Assembly (NCBI GenBank): GCA_026390575.1
Contig: JAPLFR010000006.1
Location: 1 to 64,000 of the forward strand
Length of the DNA stretch: 64,000 nucleotides
Source of the DNA: Ignavibacteriales bacterium
GTDB lineage: Bacteria; Bacteroidota; Ignavibacteria; UBA10030
Direction of reading: 5' to 3'
The position numbers were made by a program, and so were the translations under genes. A model generated the notes under the pieces. That model ran no database searches, was not told where the DNA came from, and saw only the letters and a list, made by a program, of their open reading frames with translations. Positions within the stretch are counted from its first letter, which is position 1. Each line of letters begins with the position of its first letter. Positions 36,865 through 46,203 of this stretch are shown piece by piece.

Positions 36865-37171
36865 TGCCGCCTAATCAGGCGCTCCTCGCTATGCGGGGTT
36901 TCGCATAAAGCGCTCAACAAGTCCCGCTATCAATAATTAATCTATTTTAGCGGGATGGCGCCTTCGGCGCTCACTGACGGTTGAGAGCTGCCCGCCTACG
37001 TTTAAAAGCAAACTTCGGCGGGCATAGTAGGTTAAGTCCCGCTGTACGGGATGCAGGAAAGCGGCACATGGCAAGCATAGGTTTTAGTCTTAATAATTTC
37101 TTTTTCAGCATGAACTTGTTTCGTTTTTAGCAATTTGCGGGTTATCGTTGCCGCAGCTTAGCCGCCAACCG
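36865..37171 (+). repeat. Long attC-like site of cassette 3
   Basis: R'' TGCCGCCTAATC (36865-36876) complements the cassette start TTAGCGGCA with one inserted base, followed by CAGGCGCTCC. The end is the GTTAGGTT core at 37171-37178. The length of about 300 bases is far above the usual maximum. It appears to be an attC1-like element enlarged by inserted palindromes, such as TCCCGCTATC...TTTAGCGGGA (about 36919-36955) and CCCGCTGTACGGG. It shares 42 identical bases with attC1 (37075-37116). It fills most of the gap between 36862 and 37292. Confidence 0.6.
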
Positions 37172-37291
37172 TTAGGTTGCCAGATTTATTATTTTTAATC
37201 AGAGAACTCCATATCGTTTGAATTGTAACATAAAATACCGTTGTCACTGTAACAATATTATAAATAGAGTTTTCAAACTTCTAGGATAATC

Positions 37292-39877
37292 ATGAATAAT
37301 ATACTTACAACAATATTTATTTTAATTCAGTGCGAAGTTTCTTTCGCACAGAGTCAACAAACGGTTCTATATGTCTCCCCTAACGGCAACGACAATGATT
37401 CAGGGTTAACTAAGAATTATCCGTTGAAAACAATAAGTTATGCCCTTTCTAAGCTAAATGGAAATTTCAATGTAACGGATACACTAAACCTCTTACCGGG
37501 TATTTACAGTAAAAATACAAACGGTGAGAAATATGAATTAGTACTTAAAAGTAACCTTTGTTTAAACGGCAGCGGGGTTAATGAAACGATTCTAATGGGT
37601 GATTTCAGTTCCGGAATTCTTTTTCTGAGTAATATTTCTAATATAACAATACAGAACTTAAAAATAACAAGTGGGGATTACGGACTTGGCGGAGGGATAT
37701 ATTGTAACGCTTCCAGTCCTACAATTATAAATGTAATAATAAGTAACTGTCATTCATTACAAGGTGGAGCGATAAATTCTTCTTTCGGCGCCTATCCTAC
37801 ATTAATAAATGTCTTGCTTTATAATAATATAGCTGATGATTGGGGAGGAGCTCTTTATGGTTATCATGCAAGTTATAATTTGGTAAATGTCACAATTGCA
37901 TATAACAAATCTAAGGACCTGGGTGGTGGAATCTACTGTCAGGCGACTTCTATAAAAGCTGTAAATTCAATAATGTGGAACAATACACCTCAACAGATTT
38001 TTTTTTATGACCTCGACTCACCAAATTCAGTTAATATTTCGTACTCTGATATTCAGGACGGTAGAAACGGAATATGGGATAATGCAAACGGTAATGTTGT
38101 ACTTCAACAAGGAACCAACATAACGAGAGATCCTCTATTTATCGATGCACAAAATGGGAATTTTCATCTAAATGATAATAGCTATTGTATTGGAACAGGC
38201 ATTAATAATGAAGATGCGCCGCGAGAGGATATTGAAGGAAACGCCAGACAAGTTAATCCCAATTCTAGTGTAGATTTGGGTGCGTATGAAAATTCTTTAG
38301 ACATTCCGTTGTCAGGCTTGTTAATTGCAGACTTTACATCATACGTAAGAGAAGGATATCCGCCGTTAGAAATTCATTTTATAAATCTTTCACGTTCAAT
38401 TAACAAAGATATTGTGTGGGAATGGGACTTTAATAATGACGGGCAACCAGATTCATATGAGAAAGAACCTACCTGGATATTTGAAGAACCCGGATTTTAT
38501 AATGTTACTTTAAAAACTTCCGATAACTCAATATCCGATTCCCTCACTATTAAAGACTTTATTACAATATATAAAAAAGGAATTACTTGGATTTCTCCTA
38601 CGGGTTCCGACTCTAGAAACGGAACACTGGAAAATCCTTTTTTATCTATACAAAGAGGAATAAATCTCTCTGCTATTAATGATACAATCCTATTAGAACC
38701 GGGAGTTTATAATGAAAATATTGATTATAAAGGAAAAAATATAACTATTGGCTCTAGATTTTTATTAACAAATGATACTTCTTTTATTTCGTCGACAAGA
38801 ATTAGAGGTAACCCGGGATATAATGTTGTCAAATTTTTAAACAATGAGAATAATAATGCAGTACTTACCGGATTGACAGTAGAAAACGGAAGAGATGTTC
38901 AGGAGGGTGGAGGGATATATTGCAGGGGCTCTCAACCGACCTTAAGAAATTTAAAAATTATAAATAATTCTTCCGTTGGATTTGGAGGAGGATTAGCATG
39001 CCGGGATAATGCAAGCCCTATATTACTCGATATAACCATTAAAAATAATACTTCAAGCATGGGTGGCGGAATAAGCTGTATTGGAAATTCTAATCCGAGA
39101 ATAGAAAGAGTTTTACTTTTTAAAAATACTGCTATATGGCAAGGTAATGCACTAAATATGCTTTCAAGTAGCGATCCTGAAATAATTAATTGTACAATTA
39201 GTCAAAACCTGGGCAGTCCAACCGGCGCTTATATTGAACATTCATCACCATTATTTCTTAATAGTATTTTATGGGGTAACGGTTTCTCAGAAATTAAACT
39301 TTTCGGTGCAGAAATAAATATCGCTTACTCTGATATAAAGGGAGGTAAAAATAACATAGTTTATGAGAGCGGTTACACTATCAACTGGTTGCAGAACAAT
39401 ATAAATATGGATCCTAAATTCGAAGATATTACCAGAGATAATTTTAAACTTAAGCAAAGCAGCTCTTGCATAGACGCAGGTACAGATTTTTTTCTTTGGC
39501 AGAATGAAGCGGTACTTAATCTTTTTCATGAATATTATACCGGGTTAAAACCTGATATGGGAATATTTGAAAATCAATACGTTACAGACATATTCGAAGA
39601 AAAGATATTACCGCAAGTATTTAATCTTCGCCAGAACTTTCCGAATCCATTTAATCCAAGCACCTATATAAGTTATTCAATTCCTAACAATTGTTTTGTA
39701 ATGATAAAAATATACGATGCACTGGGAAGAGAGTTAGAAACTTTAGTTAATGAAGGAAAAAAAGCTGGAGATTATGAGATTAAATTTGATGGAAGTAGAC
39801 TTACTAGCGGAATTTATTTTTATCGTCTACAAGCTGGTTCATTCACAGAAACAAAGAAACTGGTTCTGCTGAAGTGA
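37292..39877 (+). CDS. T9SS cargo: parallel beta-helix protein with a PKD domain
   Basis: This is an 861-residue protein with a signal peptide (1-19). Two beta-helix blocks (about 30-330 and 440-740) have repeated GGGIYC, NVTI and right-handed helix rungs, plus opening motifs VSPNGNDNDSG / ISPTGSDSRNG, as in pectate-lyase-like and choice-of-anchor proteins. A PKD-like domain (WEWDFNNDGQPDS, about 385) lies between them. The C-terminus has the type IX sorting domain (LRQNFPNPFNPSTYISY, IYDALGRELETLVNEGKK, SGIYFYRLQAGSFTETKKLV). Its composition is AT-richer than the flanking minus-strand genes. It lies just after the array's last core site but has no complementary end motif, so it may or may not be a decayed cassette. 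Confidence 0.85.
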   Translation: MNNILTTIFILIQCEVSFAQSQQTVLYVSPNGNDNDSGLTKNYPLKTISYALSKLNGNFNVTDTLNLLPGIYSKNTNGEKYELVLKSNLCLNGSGVNETILMGDFSSGILFLSNISNITIQNLKITSGDYGLGGGIYCNASSPTIINVIISNCHSLQGGAINSSFGAYPTLINVLLYNNIADDWGGALYGYHASYNLVNVTIAYNKSKDLGGGIYCQATSIKAVNSIMWNNTPQQIFFYDLDSPNSVNISYSDIQDGRNGIWDNANGNVVLQQGTNITRDPLFIDAQNGNFHLNDNSYCIGTGINNEDAPREDIEGNARQVNPNSSVDLGAYENSLDIPLSGLLIADFTSYVREGYPPLEIHFINLSRSINKDIVWEWDFNNDGQPDSYEKEPTWIFEEPGFYNVTLKTSDNSISDSLTIKDFITIYKKGITWISPTGSDSRNGTLENPFLSIQRGINLSAINDTILLEPGVYNENIDYKGKNITIGSRFLLTNDTSFISSTRIRGNPGYNVVKFLNNENNNAVLTGLTVENGRDVQEGGGIYCRGSQPTLRNLKIINNSSVGFGGGLACRDNASPILLDITIKNNTSSMGGGISCIGNSNPRIERVLLFKNTAIWQGNALNMLSSSDPEIINCTISQNLGSPTGAYIEHSSPLFLNSILWGNGFSEIKLFGAEINIAYSDIKGGKNNIVYESGYTINWLQNNINMDPKFEDITRDNFKLKQSSSCIDAGTDFFLWQNEAVLNLFHEYYTGLKPDMGIFENQYVTDIFEEKILPQVFNLRQNFPNPFNPSTYISYSIPNNCFVMIKIYDALGRELETLVNEGKKAGDYEIKFDGSRLTSGIYFYRLQAGSFTETKKLVLLK

Positions 39878-39901
39878 GACAAATGCAATAGGGTAGTTGT
39901 G

Positions 39902-39936
39902 AAAGCCGATTCATTTCTGGATCGGCTTTTTGTTTT
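39902..39936 (+). terminator. Terminator after the beta-helix gene
   Basis: AAAGCCGAT and ATCGGCTTT form a perfect 9-bp stem around a 10-nt loop, followed by TTTGTTTTG. It sits 25 bases past the stop codon. Confidence 0.85.
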
Positions 39937-40123
39937 GTTGGAAGCGTATGTTCTTATTTGAGTTTACTGAGATTGAATTGAAATTTCTTCCCTGCGTAAT
40001 CCTTCCGTTGTTGCACGAACTTTTATCGCTCCTCTTTTTCCATATAGAGAACGTATGATGAACATACATTGCCCCTGGAATGCCTTATAGCGATCCGATT
40101 GAAACGAATCGTCTCTTCTGGAT

Positions 40124-40162
40124 GTCGCGCTCCCGACTTTGTCAGGGCGCGTGGATTGAAAC
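40124..40162 (+). CRISPR. Isolated CRISPR repeat remnant (type I-C-like end)
   Basis: The 39-nt unit begins GTCGCGCTCCCGAC and ends GCGCGTGGATTGAAAC, the classic 3' end of I-C/I-B-like repeats, with an imperfect internal palindrome. Just upstream at 40097-40105 is a second GATTGAAAC end with a short gap, so a second, truncated repeat may have existed. No further repeat, spacer series or cas gene is present in the window, so this is a relic. Confidence 0.55.
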
Positions 40163-40205
40163 AATACACTACAGAGTTTGGTTGATTTCCTTCCCCTTCT
40201 GTAAA

Positions 40206-40239
40206 ACAAAATCGCCCAACGTACATTGGGCGATTTTGT
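40206..40239. terminator. Bidirectional terminator
   Basis: ACAAAATCGCCCAA and TTGGGCGATTTTGT form a perfect 14-bp palindrome with a CGTACA loop. T-tracts on both sides suit termination of both the rightward gene at 37292 and the leftward chemotaxis cluster ending at 40290. Confidence 0.9.
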
Positions 40240-40289
40240 TTACATACAATTTATAGCAACATTTATCAATGTCGCTCATGAAATCATCC

Positions 40290-41288
40290 TCAACGATTCA
40301 CTGCTTCCTTGAGCAACCATTTCCTCCAATTCAAAGACCATTCGTCTAAATTCTCTTTCGTGACCCGTGTCAGTGGGGCAGAAATGGATTCTTCAGCTGG
40401 AGCTTTATTCATTAGCACCTTGTCAAGTAAAAGCTCAACAGACTTATATCCCCAAGAAAAACAGTCCTGTGCAATAAGAACTTGCGCATGTCCGCTCCTG
40501 ATGTATTCTAATTCAACAGGGAGCGCATCGGCAGCAACAATCTTGGCATGCCCCGGTTCCCATTTTATTCCATTTTTCATAAAGAGCGGCCAAGCACCGA
40601 TAAACGCCCAACCTCCAATTTGAGGATATTCTTTTTGCGCTCTTGCAACCACCTCAGATGCTCTCGCAGGAATTTCATCATGATAAAAGACTCCATTTGG
40701 CAGGAGTTTCATAGATGGATATTTTTTAAGTTCTTCAGTGACAGCTTTAACGCGTTGCTGAAGGTTTTGTGCATTCTTATTACCGGCGAGAATTGCTATG
40801 ACACCCTTTTCATTCATTTCTTGAGCAAGCTCTTTCATGATTACACGTCCGAGTTCAGCATTATCGGAAGCATAATATGCAAAACGTTTGCTCTTTGGTG
40901 CATCGGCATCAAAGCAAACTACCTGTGTACCGAGATCTACCGCTTTGTTGATTGGAGAAGTTATTGTATTCGCATCGCTGGGTGCAATGGCAATTCCAGC
41001 TGCACCAGATTGACTAAGCCGTTCAATTGCCTGAATTTGTTCCTTTGGGTTCTCAGTTTGCGGTGTCTGCCAGTCGATAATAACCTGGACTCCATATTTA
41101 GCTCCAAGTTCTTTTGCAGCAACACGGGCTCCAGAATATGCGGCTGTAAACACATCATTCGACTTGCTTTTTCCTATAAATCCTATTGTGATGCTCTTCG
41201 CATTCTCTTTTTTGTTGTTTACTTGAGCTAGAATCAAACCAGAACTTATAAAAACTAGGCAACAGAGAAGAACTATTCTTTTTTTCAT
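40290..41288 (-). CDS. Periplasmic sugar-binding protein (Peripla_BP_4/RbsB-like)
   Basis: AAAGGAT lies upstream of the ATG at 41288; the earlier ATG at 41339 is rejected because only the later one begins a signal peptide (MKKRIVLLCCLVFISSGLILAQ). The mature part has the type I periplasmic-binding fold: IGFIGKSKSND, SGAAGIAIAPSDANT, QVVCFDADAP, GVIAILAGNKNAQ and ILIAQDCFSWGYKSVELLL. It binds a sugar or similar small ligand. No ABC permease or ATPase is nearby. It follows an MCP gene by 99 bases, suggesting it delivers ligand to a chemoreceptor. A terminator at 40206 follows. Confidence 0.85.
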   Translation of the reverse strand: MKKRIVLLCCLVFISSGLILAQVNNKKENAKSITIGFIGKSKSNDVFTAAYSGARVAAKELGAKYGVQVIIDWQTPQTENPKEQIQAIERLSQSGAAGIAIAPSDANTITSPINKAVDLGTQVVCFDADAPKSKRFAYYASDNAELGRVIMKELAQEMNEKGVIAILAGNKNAQNLQQRVKAVTEELKKYPSMKLLPNGVFYHDEIPARASEVVARAQKEYPQIGGWAFIGAWPLFMKNGIKWEPGHAKIVAADALPVELEYIRSGHAQVLIAQDCFSWGYKSVELLLDKVLMNKAPAEESISAPLTRVTKENLDEWSLNWRKWLLKEAVNR

Positions 41289-41387
41289 AGTATTTTTATC
41301 CTTTCGATTATTTTTTAAAAATGTACTGTTCATTTTCAAAGATTATTGCCCCTATTGAGTTTTGATTTGATAGTAATATATCCTTTT

Positions 41388-43040
41388 TTATTTTTCCGTC
41401 CAATTTCTATGAATAGCCGGTAATGAAGAACCTTCTTCAATAGCGTATTTCGAACGTGGCTTCAATTCAAATGATTTCTGTGGAGACACAGAAAATACCT
41501 CATGTTCCTTTTGTGCTGTTAACTTGAACTGACCGACGAGGTGTTGAAGAGCTTCCGTCAATCGATTCAGATCTTCGGCTGCGCGTGCTATTTGCTGGGT
41601 GCCTGAAGCTGTTTGTTGAGTAACCGTGGCAATAGCTTCCATGTTCTTACTGATTTGTTCGCTGGTGCTCGATTGCTCTTCGTTTGCAACCGCAATCTGA
41701 GTCACCATTTGTGTTACCTTTTGTGAGGTCTGCACGATCTCCTGCAGCGACGTTCCTGCCCGATCTGCTAACACAATCCCTGCATCTACCTGCTTTGTGG
41801 CATTCGCCATTGAGCTGACGGCACCATGACTATCTGCCTGAATTTGCTGAATCATGCCTGCAATTTGTTTTGTCGCTTTTGTGGTCTGTTCTGCTAATTT
41901 TCTCACTTCATCGGCAACCACTGCAAATCCACGACCTTGTTCACCAGCCCTCGCCGCTTCGATAGCCGCATTGAGAGCTAACAGATTTGTTTGGTCGGCA
42001 ATATGCTCGATCACACCAATGATCTCACCAATTTCATCACTTGATTTACCAAGATTTTGAATTGTGCCTGCAGACTCTCGTACAACATTCGCGATCTGTT
42101 TCATTTCGATCACAGTGTCTGTAACGACCTTTCCACCTTGTTCTGCAGCGGTTTTGGCCTGTTCCGCAGTATGTGCAGTTTCCCCCGCATTCTCTGAATT
42201 CACGGCGATGGTTTTTGCCATTTGCTCAACCGCCCTTGCTATTTCCTCCGATTGTGTGGTCTGTTCTTGAGAACCCGCTGCCATCTCTTCCGTGCTTGAG
42301 CTTATCTCTGAACTTGCGCTTGCAACGGAAGCGGCTGTCTCTGACACTTTAATTAATGTTTCGCGGATAGATCCAACAAAACGATCGAAGGCATGTTGAA
42401 GCTGGCCCATTTCATCTTCCCGTATAGTGTTAAATTGCGTATTCAAATCTGCATTGTCGATACTTATCTGCACGGCTTTGATGTCTTTAACTAATACACG
42501 GGCAAAGAAAATAACATACCAAATTCCTAATATGAGAATTAATATATTGAATGCGGCAGATAATAATATTTGTCTATTCATGCTTTCCAAAACCGGTGCC
42601 ATGGTAACACCAACAATCGTTGTACCTAACTTCCTGTTCTTATATTCGATTGGATGAATCGCCACAACAACGTCTCTTGCATCGTCAAATGTTTCACGCC
42701 GTATGAGTGTTGGCAAATCATATGTTAGCTTTCTTGGATTATGTTCAATAATTATTTTATTGGATTCGTCAAGGATCAATATAAAGGCGACAGCAGCATC
42801 TCCCTTCGCCCAGTCGAAAGATGTTTGAACAAGATCGAAGTTGCCGTCATTCAAACCTGCTCCAACCGAGAAGGAGAGCGTTTCTGAAAGCAACCGTGCA
42901 TTACGGTCAGATGCTTCACGTCCAGCCGACTGCTGGTTGATTGCAAAGTAAATGATTCCGAAAAGAGAGATCGCTAACAACGGAATGAGAAATCTCACAA
43001 TCAATGTGGTTTGCAAAGATCTTTTAAATATGTCCATCAT
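41388..43040 (-). CDS. Methyl-accepting chemotaxis protein
   Basis: This is a 550-residue receptor with two membrane helices (about 15-33 and 158-182). A periplasmic sensor of about 120 residues lies between them, too short for a full Cache domain. A HAMP-like linker follows, then a long cytoplasmic signalling coiled coil with the tip hairpin [39 protein letters not shown]. Gln/Glu adaptation sites are expected in the flanking helices. AAAGGAG precedes the ATG. It lies directly upstream of a sugar-binding protein and downstream of a receiver protein. Confidence 0.95.
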   Translation of the reverse strand: MMDIFKRSLQTTLIVRFLIPLLAISLFGIIYFAINQQSAGREASDRNARLLSETLSFSVGAGLNDGNFDLVQTSFDWAKGDAAVAFILILDESNKIIIEHNPRKLTYDLPTLIRRETFDDARDVVVAIHPIEYKNRKLGTTIVGVTMAPVLESMNRQILLSAAFNILILILGIWYVIFFARVLVKDIKAVQISIDNADLNTQFNTIREDEMGQLQHAFDRFVGSIRETLIKVSETAASVASASSEISSSTEEMAAGSQEQTTQSEEIARAVEQMAKTIAVNSENAGETAHTAEQAKTAAEQGGKVVTDTVIEMKQIANVVRESAGTIQNLGKSSDEIGEIIGVIEHIADQTNLLALNAAIEAARAGEQGRGFAVVADEVRKLAEQTTKATKQIAGMIQQIQADSHGAVSSMANATKQVDAGIVLADRAGTSLQEIVQTSQKVTQMVTQIAVANEEQSSTSEQISKNMEAIATVTQQTASGTQQIARAAEDLNRLTEALQHLVGQFKLTAQKEHEVFSVSPQKSFELKPRSKYAIEEGSSLPAIHRNWTEK

Positions 43041-43091
43041 GATTTTGCTCCTTTATATCTGCGTGAGCGCATTATATTGCTATATTAAATA

Positions 43092-44435
43092 TTAATTGGA
43101 TTTTAGCTGTTTATAACGTTTTAATTTCCCTTTAATTGTATCGAGAAGCATGTCACCGGAAAAGGGTTTTGTTAGATAATCATCGGCTCCAAGACCCTTG
43201 CCGTATCTTATCATCCCCTCATCAATCATTCCACTTAGAAAAATGAATGGTACGCGACTGAGATGGGGCAACTGTCGGACTTTTTCATAGAACGAAAATC
43301 CTCCAATTGTTGAAGATTCAAGATTGATGTCAGAAACGATCAAATCAGGTATATCCTGCTGAAGACTGGCAAGTGCCTCATCAGACGTATTGAAAGCATG
43401 GACAGCAAAACCTCCTCCTTCAAGTACCCGTACGATCATTCCAAGCGTATTCTCCTCGTCATCAATAACATAGAGTGTTGGCTTATTCTGATGATGACCA
43501 AATTCTATGAGAACTTTTGCTTCGACTCTTGAATGTGCTTCTGGTGAAACATGATACTTTTGACGAAGTTCATTAATGACAGCCGAGCGCTCTTTCGCAT
43601 TCATCCCAGAAGTCCAAACAAGCGTAAATGCATGTGCGTAGGATTCTTCCTTGGCTTCTAACTCGAGCTGTGTGTGTTCCTCCGTCGTAATACGGAGTGA
43701 TGTTCGTAAATCCCTAAGCTGACTCTCTTCTTCTGGCGACATTGCGCCGTCTGCCCAAGCAAGCAGCAACACTCGTTTGTACATATCGTGGGCTTCGTTC
43801 GCTTTTGTCGCCTGCGTACTCTGTTGTGCATCTGCCTGAATAGGTTTTTGCTGTGGTACAGGCGATGGCTGCTGTGGCACGGGTTGTTGCCGCGGTATGG
43901 ATCTTTGTTGCGGTATGGGTTGTTGCTGGGGTACATCATCAGTTTTTCTAGGCTGTTCTGGCGAAACAGGAGAGGTACGTTCAGGGACAATGGAAGTGGG
44001 GGTTGCGTTAGACGGTGCTTGTCCTCTAGCGGCACGTATCAAATCTTCCTGGTGTCGTTGCTCCGCCTCGAGCTTTTTCTGATGCCACTCCTCTAGTTGT
44101 CGTATCTGCGCTTCTTCCCTTTTTAACCGCTCTTCCTCTGCGCGCCGACGATCAGCATCGAGTTTTGATCGTGCTGCATCTTCCATCGCACCACGGTTGG
44201 ATAATGCAGTTTTTTTCTTTGCTGCTTCCTCCTTCAGGAAGGCAATCCGTTCTTGGAATGCATAAATGTATGCATTAGTCGGATCAATCCTCTTTGCTTT
44301 TTCAAGATGCTCTTTTGCTTCGTCTAAATATCCTGCTTTAATGGCTTGGTCAACCACTTTTAAAATGTGGTTGGCTTCCATTCGAAGTTCTTCGGACGCA
44401 TTCGGTGCTGTAGCCATCACTTGTTGGTCATTCAC
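43092..44435 (-). CDS. TPR / TerB-like / receiver protein
   Basis: This is a 447-residue protein starting at GTG. It begins with a helical repeat region (residues about 15-70, LDEAKEHLEKAKRIDPTN, TPR-like). A charged coiled coil (75-140) and a Pro/Gln-rich linker (about 150-205) follow. A TerB-like helical module (about 215-310, with WADGAMSPEEESQLRDLR) leads to a C-terminal receiver domain (about 320-440, phospho-acceptor in LIVSDINLESS). The fusion of TerB with a receiver is unusual. It may be a chemotaxis or stress adaptor. No ribosome binding site is obvious. Confidence 0.75.
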   Translation of the reverse strand: MNDQQVMATAPNASEELRMEANHILKVVDQAIKAGYLDEAKEHLEKAKRIDPTNAYIYAFQERIAFLKEEAAKKKTALSNRGAMEDAARSKLDADRRRAEEERLKREEAQIRQLEEWHQKKLEAEQRHQEDLIRAARGQAPSNATPTSIVPERTSPVSPEQPRKTDDVPQQQPIPQQRSIPRQQPVPQQPSPVPQQKPIQADAQQSTQATKANEAHDMYKRVLLLAWADGAMSPEEESQLRDLRTSLRITTEEHTQLELEAKEESYAHAFTLVWTSGMNAKERSAVINELRQKYHVSPEAHSRVEAKVLIEFGHHQNKPTLYVIDDEENTLGMIVRVLEGGGFAVHAFNTSDEALASLQQDIPDLIVSDINLESSTIGGFSFYEKVRQLPHLSRVPFIFLSGMIDEGMIRYGKGLGADDYLTKPFSGDMLLDTIKGKLKRYKQLKSN

Positions 44436-44534
44436 AATTTCTGTACAATATTATTGATGATACAATAAGTACTATGTCAATAATTTATGCATTCTCTCGT
44501 TGTGCAGCTTTTCTTCAGCACATTGTTCATCCCA

Positions 44535-46133
44535 CTAACAACGTTCTTGGTACCACCATCGTCTTACGATCTCGCCGACATTCGTCGGTTCAGTCTTACG
44601 TTTCCATTTATCAAAAAACTGTATATCCGCGCTTGCTGGTTCCGGGTCTGGCGGGTCTATTTGAATACGCAGCGGCATAGGAACCGCATCACCGACAAAT
44701 AATCCCTCTCCTTGACGAAGCGAGGGGAGCAGGCTTTCAAGACCGGGATATGTATCTGCAACGAGCCGGCACACATAATTCTGATCTACTGGATTTGTGA
44801 GACGCATGACGACAAAGTTGTTACATTGAGATAAAATCGTATCGGAAATATCAGAGGGTCTTTGGCTGACGATCATACAACTTACCCCGTATTTTCTCCC
44901 TTCTTTTGCTATACGTTCGACTGTGCGCCTTGCCGCTTGCGTTCCTTCTGTGGTAGTTGACAAATAATTATGTGCTTCTTCAAAGACCAAGAGAATCGGA
45001 CATTCGCGGCGGCTAATATTCCAGAAATTAAAATCAAATGCCAATCTCGCCATAAGCGAAACGACGGTATTCACGATATCGAATGGAACACCACTCATAT
45101 CCATGATGGTAATCTTCGATGCCCCATTCGGCCCGAACATTTTTGTGAGCAATTCTGAAAACGAGCCAGAGTGAATATACAGTCTGGGCTTAAACATAAA
45201 GTCATAACGCGGGTCATTTAATTTAGTGTCGAGCTGCACCAGAAATCGGGCAAACTTTCCATAAAATGGGCCGCTTTTTTCTGAATCAAGTGCTTCTATT
45301 TTTGAACGAACTTTTTCGAAATCGTAGTACACTGGCGTATCAATCGTCAGAACATTTTTCAATTCCGGATTCTGCAAGCGTTTTGCTTGAAACACAAGCT
45401 CTTTTAAAACCGTAATGTGAGTTGCCGCATGTTCATCTGAAGGATTAACAAATACTTCCGTCATTTCTTGAAACGTCATTAACCAGAATGGCAGCTCGAG
45501 TTCCGTTATATTAAGATATTGACTATTCTTTGGAAAAGCGCTTCGATATTCATTATGTATATCTAAAATGATCACTTTCGTATCAGGAAAGCCGATCACT
45601 TTTTGAAGGATTGAAGCAACGGTGCATGACTTACCGGAGCCGCTTGTTCCAATGACCGCAAGGTGTTTTCCAAAAAACCGGTTTGGATCAATAAAGGCCC
45701 GCTCGTTTTCAAAAAGGGAAAGTCTGCCTGTCGAAAACCCGAACCGCTGAAACACTGAAAAAGCAACTGCAAGATCTTTTTCTTCAAGAATGTATACTGG
45801 AGTTTCTGCTGTTGGGAACGTAGAGACGCCGCGCTCAAAAATACCATTTTTGACAGATCCAATAAGAGAAATGATCATTTCATAATGAGATTTCGTTTTC
45901 CCATTTTCTCCATATTCGAACTTTCTGAATTCTGACACCATACCAAGCAAAACCTGTCTGCCAACAGGCACAAGCACATAGGTACCTATCTGTCCGATAG
46001 GATACGATTTCCCATTCAACTGCACTGAGAGACTTACTAATTGCGAATCAAGTAAGACAGTCGCAGTTGAGGATGTCACCTTTTGAATGACACCGATTCT
46101 TTTTTGATCCCAAATTGTCTTAACAGCAGCCAT
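44535..46133 (-). CDS. HerA-type ATPase (DUF87)
   Basis: This is a 532-residue ATPase. It has an N-terminal beta-barrel (about 1-90, HAS-barrel type), Walker A GTSGSGKSCT (about 164-173), Walker B LLVFEEAHNYLS (about 380) and a sensor-like VSQRPSDIS. HerA-type enzymes form hexameric rings that translocate DNA or protein, usually with a nuclease (NurA) or SIR2 partner. No such partner is adjacent. It lies between a TPR-TerB-REC gene and a hybrid kinase, in a signalling cluster, which is an odd location. Confidence 0.88.
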   Translation of the reverse strand: MAAVKTIWDQKRIGVIQKVTSSTATVLLDSQLVSLSVQLNGKSYPIGQIGTYVLVPVGRQVLLGMVSEFRKFEYGENGKTKSHYEMIISLIGSVKNGIFERGVSTFPTAETPVYILEEKDLAVAFSVFQRFGFSTGRLSLFENERAFIDPNRFFGKHLAVIGTSGSGKSCTVASILQKVIGFPDTKVIILDIHNEYRSAFPKNSQYLNITELELPFWLMTFQEMTEVFVNPSDEHAATHITVLKELVFQAKRLQNPELKNVLTIDTPVYYDFEKVRSKIEALDSEKSGPFYGKFARFLVQLDTKLNDPRYDFMFKPRLYIHSGSFSELLTKMFGPNGASKITIMDMSGVPFDIVNTVVSLMARLAFDFNFWNISRRECPILLVFEEAHNYLSTTTEGTQAARRTVERIAKEGRKYGVSCMIVSQRPSDISDTILSQCNNFVVMRLTNPVDQNYVCRLVADTYPGLESLLPSLRQGEGLFVGDAVPMPLRIQIDPPDPEPASADIQFFDKWKRKTEPTNVGEIVRRWWYQERC

Positions 46134-46203
46134 ACTATTTTATCTCATCATCGAGCCGCGATATGCACGGCATTTCGCCAATTATAAAAACTTATTCCTC
46201 GGT

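Larger units (their letters stand above)
33222..37177 (+). mobile_element. Integron-type gene cassette array without an integrase (CALIN-like)
   Basis: Three plus-strand cassettes each begin with a GTTA-type core site, carry one ORF with its own ribosome binding site, and end in an attC. The start of each cassette is the inverted complement of its own attC end. Cassette 1: 33222-33236 versus 35123-35137 (15/15 bases). Cassette 2: 35297-35308 versus 35919-35930 (11/12). Cassette 3: 35996-36008 versus 36865-36875 (with one inserted base). This is what integron cassettes need for a circular form with a complete attC. All three ORFs are followed by CAGGCGCT, a recurrent attC box. No tyrosine integrase or attI is visible in the window. 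Confidence 0.8.

Noticed and set aside
39964-40209. 81-residue minus-strand frame with FQSTRPDKVGS
   Set aside because: It is the translation of the CRISPR-like repeat and flanks, a common artefact.
40548-41231. 227-residue plus-strand frame opposite the sugar-binding protein
   Set aside because: Shadow frame; the binding-protein motifs are on the minus strand with a signal peptide.
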